DNA of 64,000 bases. It comes from Begonia masoniana (taxonomy: Eukaryota > Streptophyta > Magnoliopsida > Cucurbitales > Begoniaceae). Numbering within the stretch: position 1 is the first letter of the stretch; each line of letters starts with the position of its first letter. The notes beneath the pieces were generated by a model. The model saw only the letters and a program-made list of their open reading frames with translations, was not told where the DNA came from and did no database searches. Both the position numbers and the translations under genes were made by a program. The stretch lies in assembly GCA_022432975.1 (NCBI GenBank), contig CM039512.1:39743936-39807935 (forward strand), in the 5' to 3' direction. This document shows, one piece after another, positions 48,685 through 61,316 of the stretch.

Positions 48685-50055
48685 CAAGGAAAAATGTGAA
48701 GTATAATTGGACTGATAAATGTGAATCTAGTTTCCAGACCTTGAAGCAGAAACTGACCAATGCCCCAATTTTAACTCTTCCTTTCGAAAATGGTAAATTC
48801 AGTATTTATTGTGATGCTTTCCAAGATTGGACTTGGTTGTGTTTTGATGCAAGATGGAAAGGTTATAGCTTATGCTTCTAGGCAGTTAAAAGTACACGAA
48901 AAGAATTACCCCACACATGACTTAGAATTAGCTGCTGTGGTTTTTGCATTAAAGATTTGGAGGCACTACCTGTATGGACAAACCTGTGAGATGTTTTCGG
49001 ATCATAAAAGCCTAAAATACATTTTCACGCAAAAAGAACTGAATATGAGGCAACGTAGGTGGTTAGAGTTTGTCAAAGATTATGATTTTGAGATTAAGTA
49101 CCACCCTGGCAAGGCGAATGTGGTGGTTGATGCTTTGAGTAGAGTGACTCCTTCAGTCTCTACATTGATTTTAGAAATACCGATAGCTTTAGAGACAGAA
49201 TTCCAAAGATTTAACCTGGAAGCTGTGTCTAGTGTGTCAGCCATGCTTTCGGCCATATCTTTGAGGCCAACTATTTTGGAGAAAATAAAGGAAGTTCAAA
49301 TGAATGACGCTGAGTGTAATAAGTATAAGTTGTGCATAGATTCTACTGACAAGTCAGATTTCAACTGCTCAGCTGATGGAATTCTCAAGTTTCGAAATAG
49401 ATGGTTTGTTCCGGCTGATACTGAACTTAGGAAGGAAATCCTATTTGAGGCACATTCCTCCAGATTTTCTGTTCATCCTGGAAGTACGAAAATGTACAGA
49501 GATCTCAAGCAACATTATTGGTGGCCGGGTATGAAGAGAAGTGTGGTGGAGTATGTGGAGTCGTGTCTGGTCTGCCAGCAAGTCAAAGCCGAACATCAGA
49601 GGCCTGTTGGAACATTGCAACCCTTACCAGTTCCCAAATGGAAATGGGAGCAAATAACTATGGATTTTGTTATAGGATTACCTAGAACAGTAAAAGGTCA
49701 CGATGCAATTTGGGTAATAGTTGATCGTTTAACCAAATCAGCTCACTTTCTACCAATGAAGATAACATACTCGATGGATCAATTGGCTGAGTTGTATGTG
49801 CACGAGGTTGTTAGACTGCATGGAGTTCCAAGCACCATAGTTTCAGACCGAGACTCCAGATTTACATCTAAGTTTTGGAAAAGTTTGCACAAGGCTATGG
49901 GAACACAGCTTAGTTTTAGCACAGTCTTTCATCCTCAAACTGATGGACAATCCGAGAGAACTATCCAAACGTTGGAGGATATGCTTCGTGCATGTGTACT
50001 GGAATTTCAAGGTTCTTGGAGTAAGTATATACCATTGATTGAATTCTCTTTATAA
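48685..50055 (+). pseudogene. Gypsy family 2 RNase H and integrase, copy 1
   Basis: Continues RT through [10 protein letters not shown] into RNase H, where an extra T at 48818-48820 breaks the CDAS active-site motif. The next frame (from about 48820) holds [30 protein letters not shown] and DHKSLKY, then integrase: zinc region [17 protein letters not shown] / CLVCQQ, catalytic [16 protein letters not shown] and SERTIQ. It ends at 50053-50055, where an extra T in the TTCTCTTTATAATAAC context shifts the frame. Both insertions also occur in copy 2 and so predate the duplication. Confidence 0.9.
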
Positions 50056-50704
50056 TAACAGTTTTCAAGCAACAATAGGCATGGCACCATACGAGGCATT
50101 ATATGGATGAAAGTGCAGATCTCCATTATATTGGGAAGAGGTTGGAGAAGCACAATTGATTGGTCCTGATATTGTGCAGCAGACAGTGGAGAAGATTGCT
50201 CTTATCCGACAAAGAATCTTAATAGCTCAAAGCCGGCAGAAAAGCTATGCAGACAAAAGACGAAGAGAATTAGAATTTGATGTTGGTAATGAAGTTTTCC
50301 TTAAGGTGTCACCTTTCAAAGGAGTTGTGAGATTTGGGAAAAGAGGCAAGTTGAACGCCAGATACATTGGACCTTTCCAAATCGTGAAGAGAATTGGGAA
50401 GTTAGCATATCAACTTCAGTTACCAGCCTCTCTAGAGGGAGTTCATAATGTGTTTCATGTTTCCATGCTTAAGAAATGCGTTAGAGATCCTTCACAGATT
50501 ATAGAACAGCAGAACATTGAAGTCCTTCCTACTCTTGCATTTGAGGAGAAACCAGTAAAAATCTTAGATTATGCAGTAAAGGTATTACGCAACAAAGAAG
50601 TTCCACTGGTAAAAGTCTTATGGCATAACCAGAGCGTTGAGGAGACAACTTGGGAACCCCAGCAAGACATGATGGACCAATATCCAGAACTATTCAGGTA
50701 CTGA
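50056..50704 (+). pseudogene. Gypsy family 2 integrase end and chromodomain-like tail, copy 1
   Basis: After the frameshift the integrase continues (NNSFQATIGMAPYEALYG), then TGA at 50108-50110 replaces the arginine codon seen in relatives (GRKCRS). From 50156 to 50704 it is open: AQSRQKSYADKRRRELEF, GPFQIVKRIGKLAYQL, FHVSMLKKC, and the tail KVLRNKEVPLVKVLW, VEETTWEPQQDMM. That tail resembles the chromodomain end of Del/Tekay elements (inference from wording of the motif). The stop at 50702-50704 is the natural end of pol; the purine tract follows 22 bases later. Confidence 0.9.
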
Positions 50705-50726
50705 ATTTTGAGGACAAAATTCTTTT

Positions 50727-50737
50727 AAGGAGGGTAG
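50727..50737 (+). promoter_or_regulatory. Polypurine tract, copy 1
   Basis: AAGGAGGGTAG, two bases before LTR 2. Confidence 0.88.
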
Positions 50738-50739
50738 AT

Positions 50740-52999
50740 TGTAGCACCCGGTTCCATTGAACCAAAAATTTAATCTATCATTAATGATGAACTTTTATAG
50801 AAGGGTTGAGGAGAGTTATTGATTAGGTTAATAAATGATCCGGTGAGGTCATGATGGTAATTAGAATTTTACATAGTGGATAACATATTTAAGGAAAAGT
50901 CCAGTGAGAGTAGCCGCCACTATCCCCTATTTTCCTCTTTTGGTGTTCAGCTTGAGCAGTAGAACTCTCTAAGCGATTCTGTCGCCCGATTCTCCTTCAA
51001 CCTAGGTAAGTCTTGTTTTCTTGCATTTTAGCGATTAGTCTACTGAGAGCATACAATGTGAAGATTTCGAGGTTTCTGTGATTGAGGGTGGGTTCAGGTT
51101 CTTGGTGATAAATGGGAATGCACGGGTAGCAAAGTTTCAAATCGATTTCCTTAAACATTTTATTGATTTTTGGTAAGGTTTAGTAAGAGTTGGATTAATG
51201 TACTGTTCATGACCTTAGGTGAGCGAGCTTCTGGAGTAGTTGTAACTGAGCATTTCCAGGAGAGCTAGGTAAGTAAAGTATGCATGTGCCTTCAGGCCTA
51301 CATCACAAAACAGAAGGGTTATGCATCTTGTGAATGATTTTGTATCATGCATCATGTTTTTGAAAGATTACGAAAATGAATTTCCATGTAAGAATGGTGA
51401 GGTATGAACTGAATGTGACAGACAAACTATTAAGGGAACTAATCTGCCCCTTAATCGAGTAGAGGATGTATGACATTGGGAGAATTGATCCCACTCCCAA
51501 GGGAACCAAGGGATCAGATCAGCTATTAAGGGAATTCATCCACCCCTTAATCGAGTAGAGATGTATGACATTGGGAGAATTGATCCCACTCCCAAGGGAA
51601 CCATGAGGATCAGATCAGTTTATGAACGTATGTGTATGCAACTGAGATGAGAAAGTAGAAATTGCATGTTTAGGAATTTATGTTTTAGCAATTCATCTCA
51701 TTACTACTTTACTTACTTAGCATTAGGCTAATAGATGAGTTTTGTGATGTAGGTATTGAGGAAATTGCAGGTGAATTCCCTGAGTTTACTGACGAATAAA
51801 TGGAGTTGGAGGAAGCACTTCTCTGCCACGAACTGGTATACTGATGAGGCAGATTAACTGTTGTCTGATGGTGTGAAAGTTTAGTTGACCGTATTTCAAT
51901 TTAAGTATGTTGAATTTTCATTACAGAAGTGATTTCAATGTTTTGAATACGATTTCGAGATTTTCCTGTTAATAGTATTCTGTTGGGATTTAATGTTGGC
52001 ACTCACTGGAATTTTTACGTAGTGTAATGGTTTGAAACGTGTTTGAATGGTTTCATTGAAGTGAGTAAATCCTTTTCCGTAGGTTGAGTTGTTGTTCTAG
52101 TTGTCTATCGGAAGATGTCTTCAGTGGAAGCCAGTCGGACTGATATAGAACAAAATTTGTCGTTTAGTGATCGGTAAATATAGCTTGTTTTTATCGAAAG
52201 ATGTTATTTTGTTCGCTATCGATAGATGAAGTCTAACAGTAGATGTCGGGTTATAGCTATGTGTCTATCGGAAGATATAAGTAGAGAGTTTGTCGTTTAG
52301 TCACCGGTGGATGTAGAGCAAAGTCGATCGGATGAAGGAAATCATCATAGCTGACTGTCATCGGAAGATGTAGATGTATTTTGTCTTTTAGCACCGGTGG
52401 ATGTAGAGCAAAGTCGATCGGATGAAGGAAATCATCTGGCTGACGTCATCAGAAGATGTAGAGTGTATTTTGTCGTTTAGTCACTGGTGGATGTAGAGCA
52501 AAGTCGATCGGATGAAGGAAATCATCTAGGCTGACGTCATCGGAAGATGTAGAGTGCATTTTGTCGTTTAGTGACCGGTGGATGCCGTGTGTAGATCCAC
52601 CGGATGATGCAGAAAGTCTTTTGTCGTTTAGTGACCGGTGGATGTCGTGCGTAAATCCATCGGATGATGTAGAGAACACTTTGTCGTTTTGCCATCGGAT
52701 GATGTTTTCCATTTTCTGCTCCAGCCCCTTTTTGTTGACTTTGTCCTAGCGGGCCGATGCGTTTGACTTTTGAAACTTATGAAGTATACTGCGATTTAAT
52801 CCTTTATTCCTTTTTGCCGATTATTCCTCAAAATTCCAACTGAGTATTCAGGCATTGTACAATAGCTTTGTTTAACTTTATTTTTACTTAAACGATTTCC
52901 GCTGCAAGTTTTCAAAAAAAAAAAGAAATACGGTTGAAATTTTTAGTCATGTACGGGCATGGTGTGACAAACCGGGTTCAGATAACTCGGGGCGTTACA
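50740..52999 (+). repeat. Gypsy family 2, LTR 2 (middle)
   Basis: A 2260-bp LTR shared by both internal regions. Closer to LTR 3 than to LTR 1. Differences from LTR 3 are largely one-base indels (for example near 52115, 52350 and 52530). It carries AG/GTAAGT sites at 51006 and 51269, the 96-bp doublet, a native 90-bp minisatellite, and a possible TATA sequence TATTTAAG at about 50886. No gene. Confidence 0.92.
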
Positions 53000-53002
53000 G
53001 TG

Positions 53003-53015
53003 TGGTATCAGAGAC
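53003..53015 (+). promoter_or_regulatory. Primer binding site, internal copy 2
   Basis: TGGTATCAGAGAC, three bases after LTR 2, identical to copy 1. Confidence 0.9.
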
Positions 53016-53154
53016 ATTCAGTTAAACCGTTCAAAAGTTTACTCATCAGTGCCAACCGTCGTATGGAAGTACTCTAACAACTGTAAGTGTTTATGTTAGC
53101 CTCAGTAATTAGATATTTATGAACATAGTTAACCTTGTACAGGAAGTCAGTTTA

Positions 53155-55760
53155 ATGGCCAGACGCCCAGGAAGACCTAGGATACCGAGGGAAATGCCAA
53201 AATTGAGGAGTGAGGAAGAACCTAGTGTTATTAGGCAATTAACAGACTTGGTATGTCAGCAAACAGACTTAGTGCGTCAGCAGTCCGATCAGTGGGGGGT
53301 GTTACTGAACCGAGAGGTACAGGGGAGTGCCAACTCAGGTTCTATCAATGAGCATTCAGGAGACCGATTCCGAAGACTTCAGCCGCCCACATTTGATGGA
53401 AAGTCATCCAATCCGATTGTCGCTGAGGAGTGGCTTAGAAAAATTGAGAGTATGTTCAGGTGTGCCAATGTTGGTGAAGGAGACAAAGTCATGTTGGCCA
53501 CGTTTCATTTTGCTGGAGACGCCCAGCTTTGGTGGGAGACAATTGAGACCACCACTGACATTCTGACTATGACTTGGTTACAGTTTAAGGACATTTTTTA
53601 TGAGAAATATTTTAATAGCACAGTCCAGGCAGCAAAGAAGGTAGAGTTTTTGAACTTGAAGCAGACAGGGTCTGTGGCTGAGTACGTTAGACAATTTGAG
53701 TCCCTGTCCAGATTCGCTGAACACTTTATTCACCGAAATGAAGATAAGGTGTTTCAATTCATGAATGGACTGAAACCAGAAATGTATAGAGGGGTCAAGT
53801 TTTCGGGTTATAAGGGTTTGCCCTTCAGTGATATTGTGTCCACAGCATTGGAAATGGAAGAAGCTGAATTGAAATGCGCTGGACTAAAGGAAGCCCCGAG
53901 AAAGTTTGTTCAACCACCGCCGCAGAGAGGAGTGAAGAGATCCAATGAAGGTCAGCACAGCCAAGGGATAGGAAGGAAGGTACCAGATACCAAGACGTTT
54001 CCTCAGTGCCTAAAGTGTTCGAAGAATCACTCGGGCGAGTGTAGATTGGATCGGGTAAGTGCTTCAACTGCGATGAGGTTGGACACTTGTACAAGGATTG
54101 CCCAAAGCCCGGATCGTTCGATGTTTCCATTACAACAAGGTTGGCCATGTCAACAGAGACTGCCCAGCTTTGAAGGGTGGCCCTGCCAGGATTAAGCCAA
54201 GGATATTCTCCATGATGGAGTCAGGTGACGAGGACCAGCCTGCTGTAGTGTCAGGTACTATATTGATAAACTTTGTACCTACTTTTACTTTGATAGATTC
54301 GGGTGCAACGCATTCTTTTATAGCCTCTGCATTTGCTGATAAGTTAGATGTACGGTTTACTCCTTTTGAGCATGTGTTTAACGTAGCATTACCTTCTGGT
54401 GAGCACATGCACTCTAGTCAAATGAAATGATGCCTGATAGTGTGGTGTTAGTAGGGAATATGAATTTGTCTGCTGACCTCATTGTTATGGACATAATGGG
54501 ATTTGATGTGATCCTAGGAATGGATTGGTTGTTTAAGCATTATACTACAATAGATTGTAGAACTGGAATTGTTAGTTTTCAACCCCCTAGTGGTTTAAAC
54601 CATACCTTCCAAGCCCTGAAGAAGAGTAAGGAAATGACTGTAATGACTTCTGTTAGTTGTAGACCCTCCCCTTGCAGAGAGTATTTGTGCTTTTTGGCCA
54701 GTGTTTTAGACACCCAACAAGTAGAAAAATCAAGCCCCAAAACGTTTTAGTTATCCAAGATTTTCCAGAGGTATTTCTAGATGACCTTCCTGGCTTGCCA
54801 CCAGATATGGAAATTGAATTTGTGGTAGATGTTTACCCCTGCGCTGAGCCTGTATCTAAGAATCCATATAGACTAGCACCAAAAGAACTTAAAGAATTGA
54901 AGAAACAGTTAGAGGATTTGTTGGAGAAGGGGTTCATACACCCTAGCTTTTCACCATGGGGTGCACCTGTCCTTTTTGTCAAAAAGAAAGACGGATCAAT
55001 GCGTATGTGCATAGACTATAGAGAATTGAATAAGCTAACTGTCAAGAACAAGTATCCACTGCCGAGGATTGATGATTTATTTGATCAGCTTAAGGGTGCA
55101 AGAGTTTTTTCTAAAATTGACCTTAGGTCCGGTTATTACCAGTTGAAGGTTAAATCTGAAGATATCCCAAAGACTGCCTTTCGCACAAGGTATGGACATT
55201 ATGAGTTTTTGGTTATTTCTTTTGGTTTGACAAATGCGCCAGCAGCCTTCATGGATCTTATGAATAGGGTGTTTCGCGAGTATTTGGACAAGTTTGTCAT
55301 TGTATTCATAGACGACATTCTAATCTATTCTAAAACTAAGGATGAGCATGCAGGACACCTAAACTTGGTGTTAGGATTGCTGAAGCAGCACCAACTTTAT
55401 GCCAAATTTTCTAAGTGTGAGTTTTGGTTGGAAAGAGTTCACTTTCTTGGCCATGTGATCTCTGGAGAAGGGATATCTGTTGATCCAGCCAAGGTTCAAT
55501 CAGTTAAGGAATGGCCTCAACCGAAGAATGCCACTGATATCCGACGTTTCCTTGGACTAGCAGGGTATTATAGAAAATTCATCGAGGGATTTTCAAAGAT
55601 TGCCACACCCCTTACTATGTTAACAAGGAAAAATGTGAAGTATAATTGGACTGATAAATGTGAATCTAGTTTCCAGACCTTGAAGCAGAAACTGACCAAT
55701 GCCCCAATTTTAACTCTTCCTTTCGAAAATGGTAAATTCAGTATTTATTGTGATGCTTTC
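53155..55760 (+). pseudogene. Gypsy family 2 gag-protease-RT, copy 2
   Basis: Nearly identical to 46219-48820, but the frame is broken at different places. One base is missing near 54046 (inside the zinc knuckle region) and one near 54111. Five bases (AAATG) are duplicated at about 54424-54428, giving a TGA, and one A is missing near 54741. From about 54750 to 55756 RT is open and includes the [13 protein letters not shown] stretch that copy 1 lost. The gag ORF runs 53119-54195 with a shifted end; the true gag frame resumes in 54098-54430. All differences are short indels, several in homopolymers, which fits sequencing error as well as mutation. Confidence 0.9.
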
Positions 55761-56994
55761 CAAGATTGGACTTGGTTGTGTTTTGATGCAAGATGGAAAG
55801 GTTATAGCTTATGCTTCTAGGCAGTTAAAAGTACACGAAAAGAATTACCCCACACATGACTTAGAATTAGCTGCTGTGGTTTTTGCATTAAAGATTTGGA
55901 GGCACTACCTGTATGGACAAACCTGTGAGATGTTTTCGGATCATAAAAGCCTAAAATACATTTTCACGCAAAAAGAACTGAATATGAGGCAACGTAGGTG
56001 GTTAGAGTTTGTCAAAGATTATGATTTTGAGATTAAGTACCACCCTGGCAAGGCGAATGTGGTGGTTGATGCTTTGAGTAGAGTGACTCCTTCAGTCTCT
56101 ACATTGATTTTAGAAATACCGATAGCTTTAGAGACAGAATTCCAAAGATTTAACCTGGAAGCTGTGTCTAGTGTGTCAGCCATGCTTTCGGCCATATCTT
56201 TGAGGCCAACTATTTTGGAGAAAATAAAGGAAGTTCAAATGAATGACGCTGAGTGTAATAAGTATAAGTTGTGCATAGATTCTACTGACAAGTCAGATTT
56301 CAACTGCTCAGCTGATGGAATTCTCAAGTTTCGAAATAGATGGTTTGTTCCGGCTGATACTGAACTTAGGAAGGAAATCCTATTTGAGGCACATTCCTCC
56401 AGATTTTCTGTTCATCCTGGAAGTACGAAAATGTACAGAGATCTCAAGCAACATTATTGGTGGCCGGGTATGAAGAGAAGTGTGGTGGAGTATGTGGAGT
56501 CGTGTCTGGTCTGCCAGCAAGTCAAAGCCGAACATCAGAGGCCTGTTGGAACATTGCAACCCTTACCAGTTCCCAAATGGAAATGGGAGCAAATAACTAT
56601 GGATTTTGTTATAGGATTACCTAGAACAGTAAAAGGTCACGATGCAATTTGGGTAATAGTTGATCGTTTAACCAAATCAGCTCACTTTCTACCAATGAAG
56701 ATAACATACTCGATGGATCAATTGGCTGAGTTGTATGTGCACGAGGTTGTTAGACTGCATGGAGTTCCAAGCACCATAGTTTCAGACCGAGACTCCAGAT
56801 TTACATCTAAGTTTTGGAAAAGTTTGCACAAGGCTATGGGAACACAGCTTAGTTTTAGCACAGTCTTTCATCCTCAAACTGATGGACAATCCGAGAGAAC
56901 TATCCAAACGTTGGAGGATATGCTTCGTGCATGTGTACTGGAATTTCAAGGTTCTTGGAGTAAGTATATACCATTGATTGAATTCTCTTTATAA
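55761..56994 (+). pseudogene. Gypsy family 2 RNase H and integrase, copy 2
   Basis: It has the same sequence as copy 1 throughout, preceded by the same extra T at 55756-55759 and followed by the same extra T near 56987-56990. RNase H motifs and the integrase zinc and catalytic motifs are as in copy 1. Identity down to shared lesions is the main evidence that the two internal regions come from one ancestor by duplication. Confidence 0.9.
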
Positions 56995-57643
56995 TAACAG
57001 TTTTCAAGCAACAATAGGCATGGCACCATACGAGGCATTATATGGATGAAAGTGCAGATCTCCATTACATTGGGAAGAGGTTGGAGAAGCACAATTGATT
57101 GGTCCTGATATTGTGCAGCAGACAGTGGAGAAGATTGCTCTTATCCGACAAAGAATCTTAATAGCTCAAAGCCGGCAGAAAAGCTATGCAGACAAAAGAC
57201 GAAGAGAATTAGAATTTGATGTTGGTAATGAAGTTTTCCTTAAGGTGTCACCTTTCAAAGGAGTTGTGAGATTTGGGAAAAGAGGCAAGTTGAACGCCAG
57301 ATACATTGGACCTTTCCAAATCGTGAAGAGAATTGGGAAGTTAGCATATCAACTTCAGTTACCAGCCTCTCTAGAGGGAGTTCATAATGTGTTTCATGTT
57401 TCCATGCTTAAGAAATGCGTTAGAGATCCTTCACAGATTATAGAACAGCAGAACATTGAAGTCCTTCCTACTCTTGCATTTGAGGAGAAACCAGTAAAAA
57501 TCTTAGATTATGCAGTAAAGGTATTACGCAACAAAGAAGTTCCACTGGTAAAAGTCTTATGGCATAACCAGAGCGTTGAGGAGACAACTTGGGAACCCCA
57601 GCAAGACATGATGGACCAATATCCAGAACTATTCAGGTACTGA
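56995..57643 (+). pseudogene. Gypsy family 2 integrase end and chromodomain-like tail, copy 2
   Basis: As copy 1, with the TGA at 57047-57049 in the same codon. The open part is 57095-57643, with the same 182-residue reading. A single substitution was noticed against copy 1, near 57067 (C for T). Confidence 0.9.
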
Positions 57644-57665
57644 ATTTTGAGGACAAAATTCTTTT

Positions 57666-57676
57666 AAGGAGGGTAG
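57666..57676 (+). promoter_or_regulatory. Polypurine tract, copy 2
   Basis: AAGGAGGGTAG, two bases before LTR 3. Confidence 0.88.
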
Positions 57677-57678
57677 AT

Positions 57679-59815
57679 TGTAGCACCCGGTTCCATTGAA
57701 CCAAAAATTTAATCTATCATTAATGATGAACTTTTATAGAAGGGTTGAGGAGAGTTATTGATTAGGTTAATAAATGATCCGGTGAGGTCATGATGGTAAT
57801 TAGAATTTTACATAGTGGATAACATATTTAAGGAAAAGTCCAGTGAGAGTAGCCGCCACTATCCCCTATTTTCCTCTTTTGGTGTTCAGCTTGAGCAGTA
57901 GAACTCTCTAAGCGATTCTGTCGCCCGATTCTCCTTCAACCTAGGTAAGTCTTGTTTTCTTGCATTTTAGCGATTAGTCTACTGAGAGCATACAATGTGA
58001 AGATTTCGAGGTTTCTGTGATTGAGGGTGGGTTCAGGTTCTTGGTGATAAATGGGAATGCACGGGTAGCAAAGTTTCAAATCGATTTCCTTAAACATTTT
58101 ATTGATTTTTGGTAAGGTTTAGTAAGAGTTGGATTAATGTACTGTCATGACCTTAGGTGAGCGAGCTTCTGGAGTAGTTGTAACTGAGCATTTCCAGGAG
58201 AGCTAGGTAAGTAAAGTATGCATGTGCCTTCAGGCCTACATCACAAAACAGAAGGGTTATGCATCTTGTGAATGATTTTGTATCATGCATCATGTTTTTG
58301 AAAGATTACGAAAATGAATTTCCATGTAAGAATGGTGAGGTATGAACTGAATGTGACAGACAAACTATTAAGGGAACTAATCCGCCCCTTAATCGAGTAG
58401 AGGATGTATGACATTGGGAGAATTGATCCCACTCCCAAGGGAACCAAGGGATCAGATCAGCTATTAAGGGAATTCATCCACCCCTTAATCGAGTAGAAGA
58501 TGTATGACATTGGGAGAATTGATCCCACTCCCAAGGGAACCATGAGATCAGATCAGTTTATGAACGTATGTGTATGCAACTGAGATGAGAAAGTAGAAAT
58601 TGCATGTTTAGGAATTTATGTTTTAGCAATTCATCTCATTACTACTTTACTTACTTAGCATTAGGCTAATAGATGAGTTTTGTGATGTAGGTATTGAGGA
58701 AATTGCAGGTGAATTCCCTGAGTTTTCTGACGAATAAATGGAGTTGGAGAAGCACTTCTCTGCCACGAACTGGTATACTGATGAGGCAGATTAACTGTTG
58801 TCTGATGGTGTGAAAGTTTAGTTGACCGTATTTCAATTTAAGTATGTTGAATTTTCATTACAGAAGTGATTTCAATGTTTTGAATACGATTTCGAGATTT
58901 TCCTGTTAATAGTATTCTGTTGGGATTTAATGTTGGCACTCACTGGAATTTTTACTAGTGTAATGGTTTGAAACGTGTTTGAATGGTTTCATTGAAGTGA
59001 GTAAATCCTTTTCCGTAGGTTGAGTTGTTGTTCTGTTGTCTATCGGAAGATGTCTTCAGTGGAAGCCGTCGGATGATATAGAACAAAATTTGTCGTTTAG
59101 TGATCGGTAAATATAGCTTGTTTTTATCGAAAGATGTTATTTTGTTCGCTATCGGTAGATGAAGTCTAACAGTAGATGTCGGGTTATAGCTATGTGTCTA
59201 TCGGAAGATATAAGTAGAGAGTTTGTCGTTTAGTCACCGGTGGATGTAGAGCAAAGTCGATCGGATGAAGGAAATCATCTAGCTGACGTCATCGGAAGAT
59301 GTAGAATGTATTTTTCTTTTAGTCACCGGTGGATGTAGAGCAAAGTCGATCGGATGAAGGAAATCATTTGGCTGACGTCATCAGAAGATGTAGAGTGTAT
59401 TTTGTCGTTTAATCACCGGTGGATGTAGAGCAAAGTCGATCGGATAAAGGAAATCATCTGGCTGACGTCATCGGAAGATGTAGAGTGCATTTTGTCGTTT
59501 AGTGACCGGTGGATGCCGTGTGTAGATCCACCGGATGATGCAGAAAGTCTTTTGTCGTTTAGTAACCGGTGGATGTCGTGTGTTAATCCATCGGATGATG
59601 TAGAGAACACTTTGTCGTTTTGCCATCGGATGATGTTTTCCATTTTCTGCTCCAGCCCCTTTTTGTTGACTTTGTCCAGCGGCCGATGCGTTTGACTTTT
59701 GAAACTTATGAAGTATACTGCGATTTAATCCTTTATTCTTTTTTGCCGATTATTCCTCAAAATTCCAACTGAGTATTCAGGCATTGTACAATAGCTTTGT
59801 TTAACTTTATTTTAC
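57679..59815 (+). repeat. Gypsy family 2, LTR 3 (3' end missing)
   Basis: It follows LTR 2 closely, including the 96-bp doublet (58364-58556) and the native minisatellite (about 59230-59640). It then stops at TTATTTTAC (59815), about 120 bp short of the expected LTR end, where the large 90-bp array begins. No gene. Confidence 0.9.
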
Positions 59816-61316
59816 CAAAGTCGATCGGATGAAGGAAATCATCTGGCTGACGTCATCGGAAGATGTAGAGTGTATTTTGTCGTTTAGTCACCGGTGGATG
59901 TAGAGCAAAGTCGATCGGATGAAGGAAATCATCTGGCTGACGTCATCGGAAGATGTAGAGTGTATTTTGTCGTTTAGTCACCGGTGGATGTAGAGCAAAG
60001 TCGATCGGATGAAGGAAATCATCTGGCTGACGTCATCGGAAGATGTAGAGTGTATTTTGTCGTTTAGTCACCGGTGGATGTAGAGCAAAGTCGATCGGAT
60101 GAAGGAAATCATCTGGCTGACGTCATCGGAAGATGTAGAGTGTATTTTGTCGTTTAGTCACCGGTGGATGTAGAGCAAAGTCGATCGGATGAAGGAAATC
60201 ATCTGGCTGACGTCATCGGAAGATGTAGAGTGTATTTTGTCGTTTAGTCACCGGTGGATGTAGAGCAAAGTCGATCGGATGAAGGAAATCATCTGGCTGA
60301 CGTCATCGGAAGATGTAGAGTGTATTTTGTCGTTTAGTCACCGGTGGATGTAGAGCAAAGTCGATCGGATGAAGGAAATCATCTGGCTGACGTCATCGGA
60401 AGATGTAGAGTGTATTTTGTCGTTTAGTCACCGGTGGATGTAGAGCAAAGTCGATCGGATGAAGGAAATCATCTGGCTGACGTCATCGGAAGATGTAGAG
60501 TGTATTTTGTCGTTTAGTCACCGGTGGATGTAGAGCAAAGTCGATCGGATGAAGGAAATCATCTGGCTGACGTCATCGGAAGATGTAGAGTGTATTTTGT
60601 CGTTTAGTCACCGGTGGATGTAGAGCAAAGTCGATCGGATGAAGGAAATCATCTGGCTGACGTCATCGGAAGATGTAGAGTGTATTTTGTCGTTTAGTCA
60701 CCGGTGGATGTAGAGCAAAGTCGATCGGATGAAGGAAATCATCTGGCTGACGTCATCGGAAGATGTAGAGTGTATTTTGTCGTTTAGTCACCGGTGGATG
60801 TAGAGCAAAGTCGATCGGATGAAGGAAATCATCTGGCTGACGTCATCGGAAGATGTAGAGTGTATTTTGTCGTTTAGTCACCGGTGGATGTAGAGCAAAG
60901 TCGATCGGATGAAGGAAATCATCTGGCTGACGTCATCGGAAGATGTAGAGTGTATTTTGTCGTTTAGTCACCGGTGGATGTAGAGCAAAGTCGATCGGAT
61001 GAAGGAAATCATCTGGCTGACGTCATCGGAAGATGTAGAGTGTATTTTGTCGTTTAGTCACCGGTGGATGTAGAGCAAAGTCGATCGGATGAAGGAAATC
61101 ATCTGGCTGACGTCATCGGAAGATGTAGAGTGTATTTTGTCGTTTAGTCACCGGTGGATGTAGAGCAAAGTCGATCGGATGAAGGAAATCATCTGGCTGA
61201 CGTCATCGGAAGATGTAGAGTGTATTTTGTCGTTTAGTCACCGGTGGATGTAGAGCAAAGTCGATCGGATGAAGGAAATCATCTGGCTGACGTCATCGGA
61301 AGATGTAGAGTGTATT
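59816..61316 (+). repeat. Perfect 90-bp tandem array, about 16.7 copies
   Basis: The unit is the LTR minisatellite unit (CAAAGTCGATCGG..., ...GATGTAGAG). Successive 180-bp stretches are identical base for base through the whole 1501 bp. Each unit contains TGACGTCA and CACCGGTG palindromes. All six frames contain a stop in each unit, so it is noncoding. It ends abruptly after GAGTGTATT at 61316. Confidence 0.95.

Larger units (their letters stand above)
43815..59815 (+). mobile_element. Second gypsy family: LTR-internal-LTR-internal-LTR block
   Basis: Three direct LTRs (43815-46063, 50740-52999, 57679-59815) alternate with two internal regions that each have a primer site, gag-pol and a purine tract. 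The internal-plus-LTR unit repeats with a period of about 6.94 kb. Both internal copies share the same frameshifts and the same TGA, so the second arose by duplication of an already dead element, not by a new insertion. The left flank is satellite (GTAAT as the possible target site). The right flank is lost because LTR 3 is broken. Del/Tekay-type proteins (inference). Confidence 0.93.

Noticed and set aside
43815..59815. Endogenous pararetrovirus or env-bearing retrovirus
   Set aside because: LTRs, primer sites and integrase with gypsy gene order identify an LTR retrotransposon. No movement protein, and no env-like ORF between integrase and the LTR.
59816..61316. CRISPR-like regular repeat array
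   Set aside because: There are no variable spacers; the whole 90-bp unit is repeated exactly, its source is the LTR minisatellite, and the context is a plant nuclear genome.
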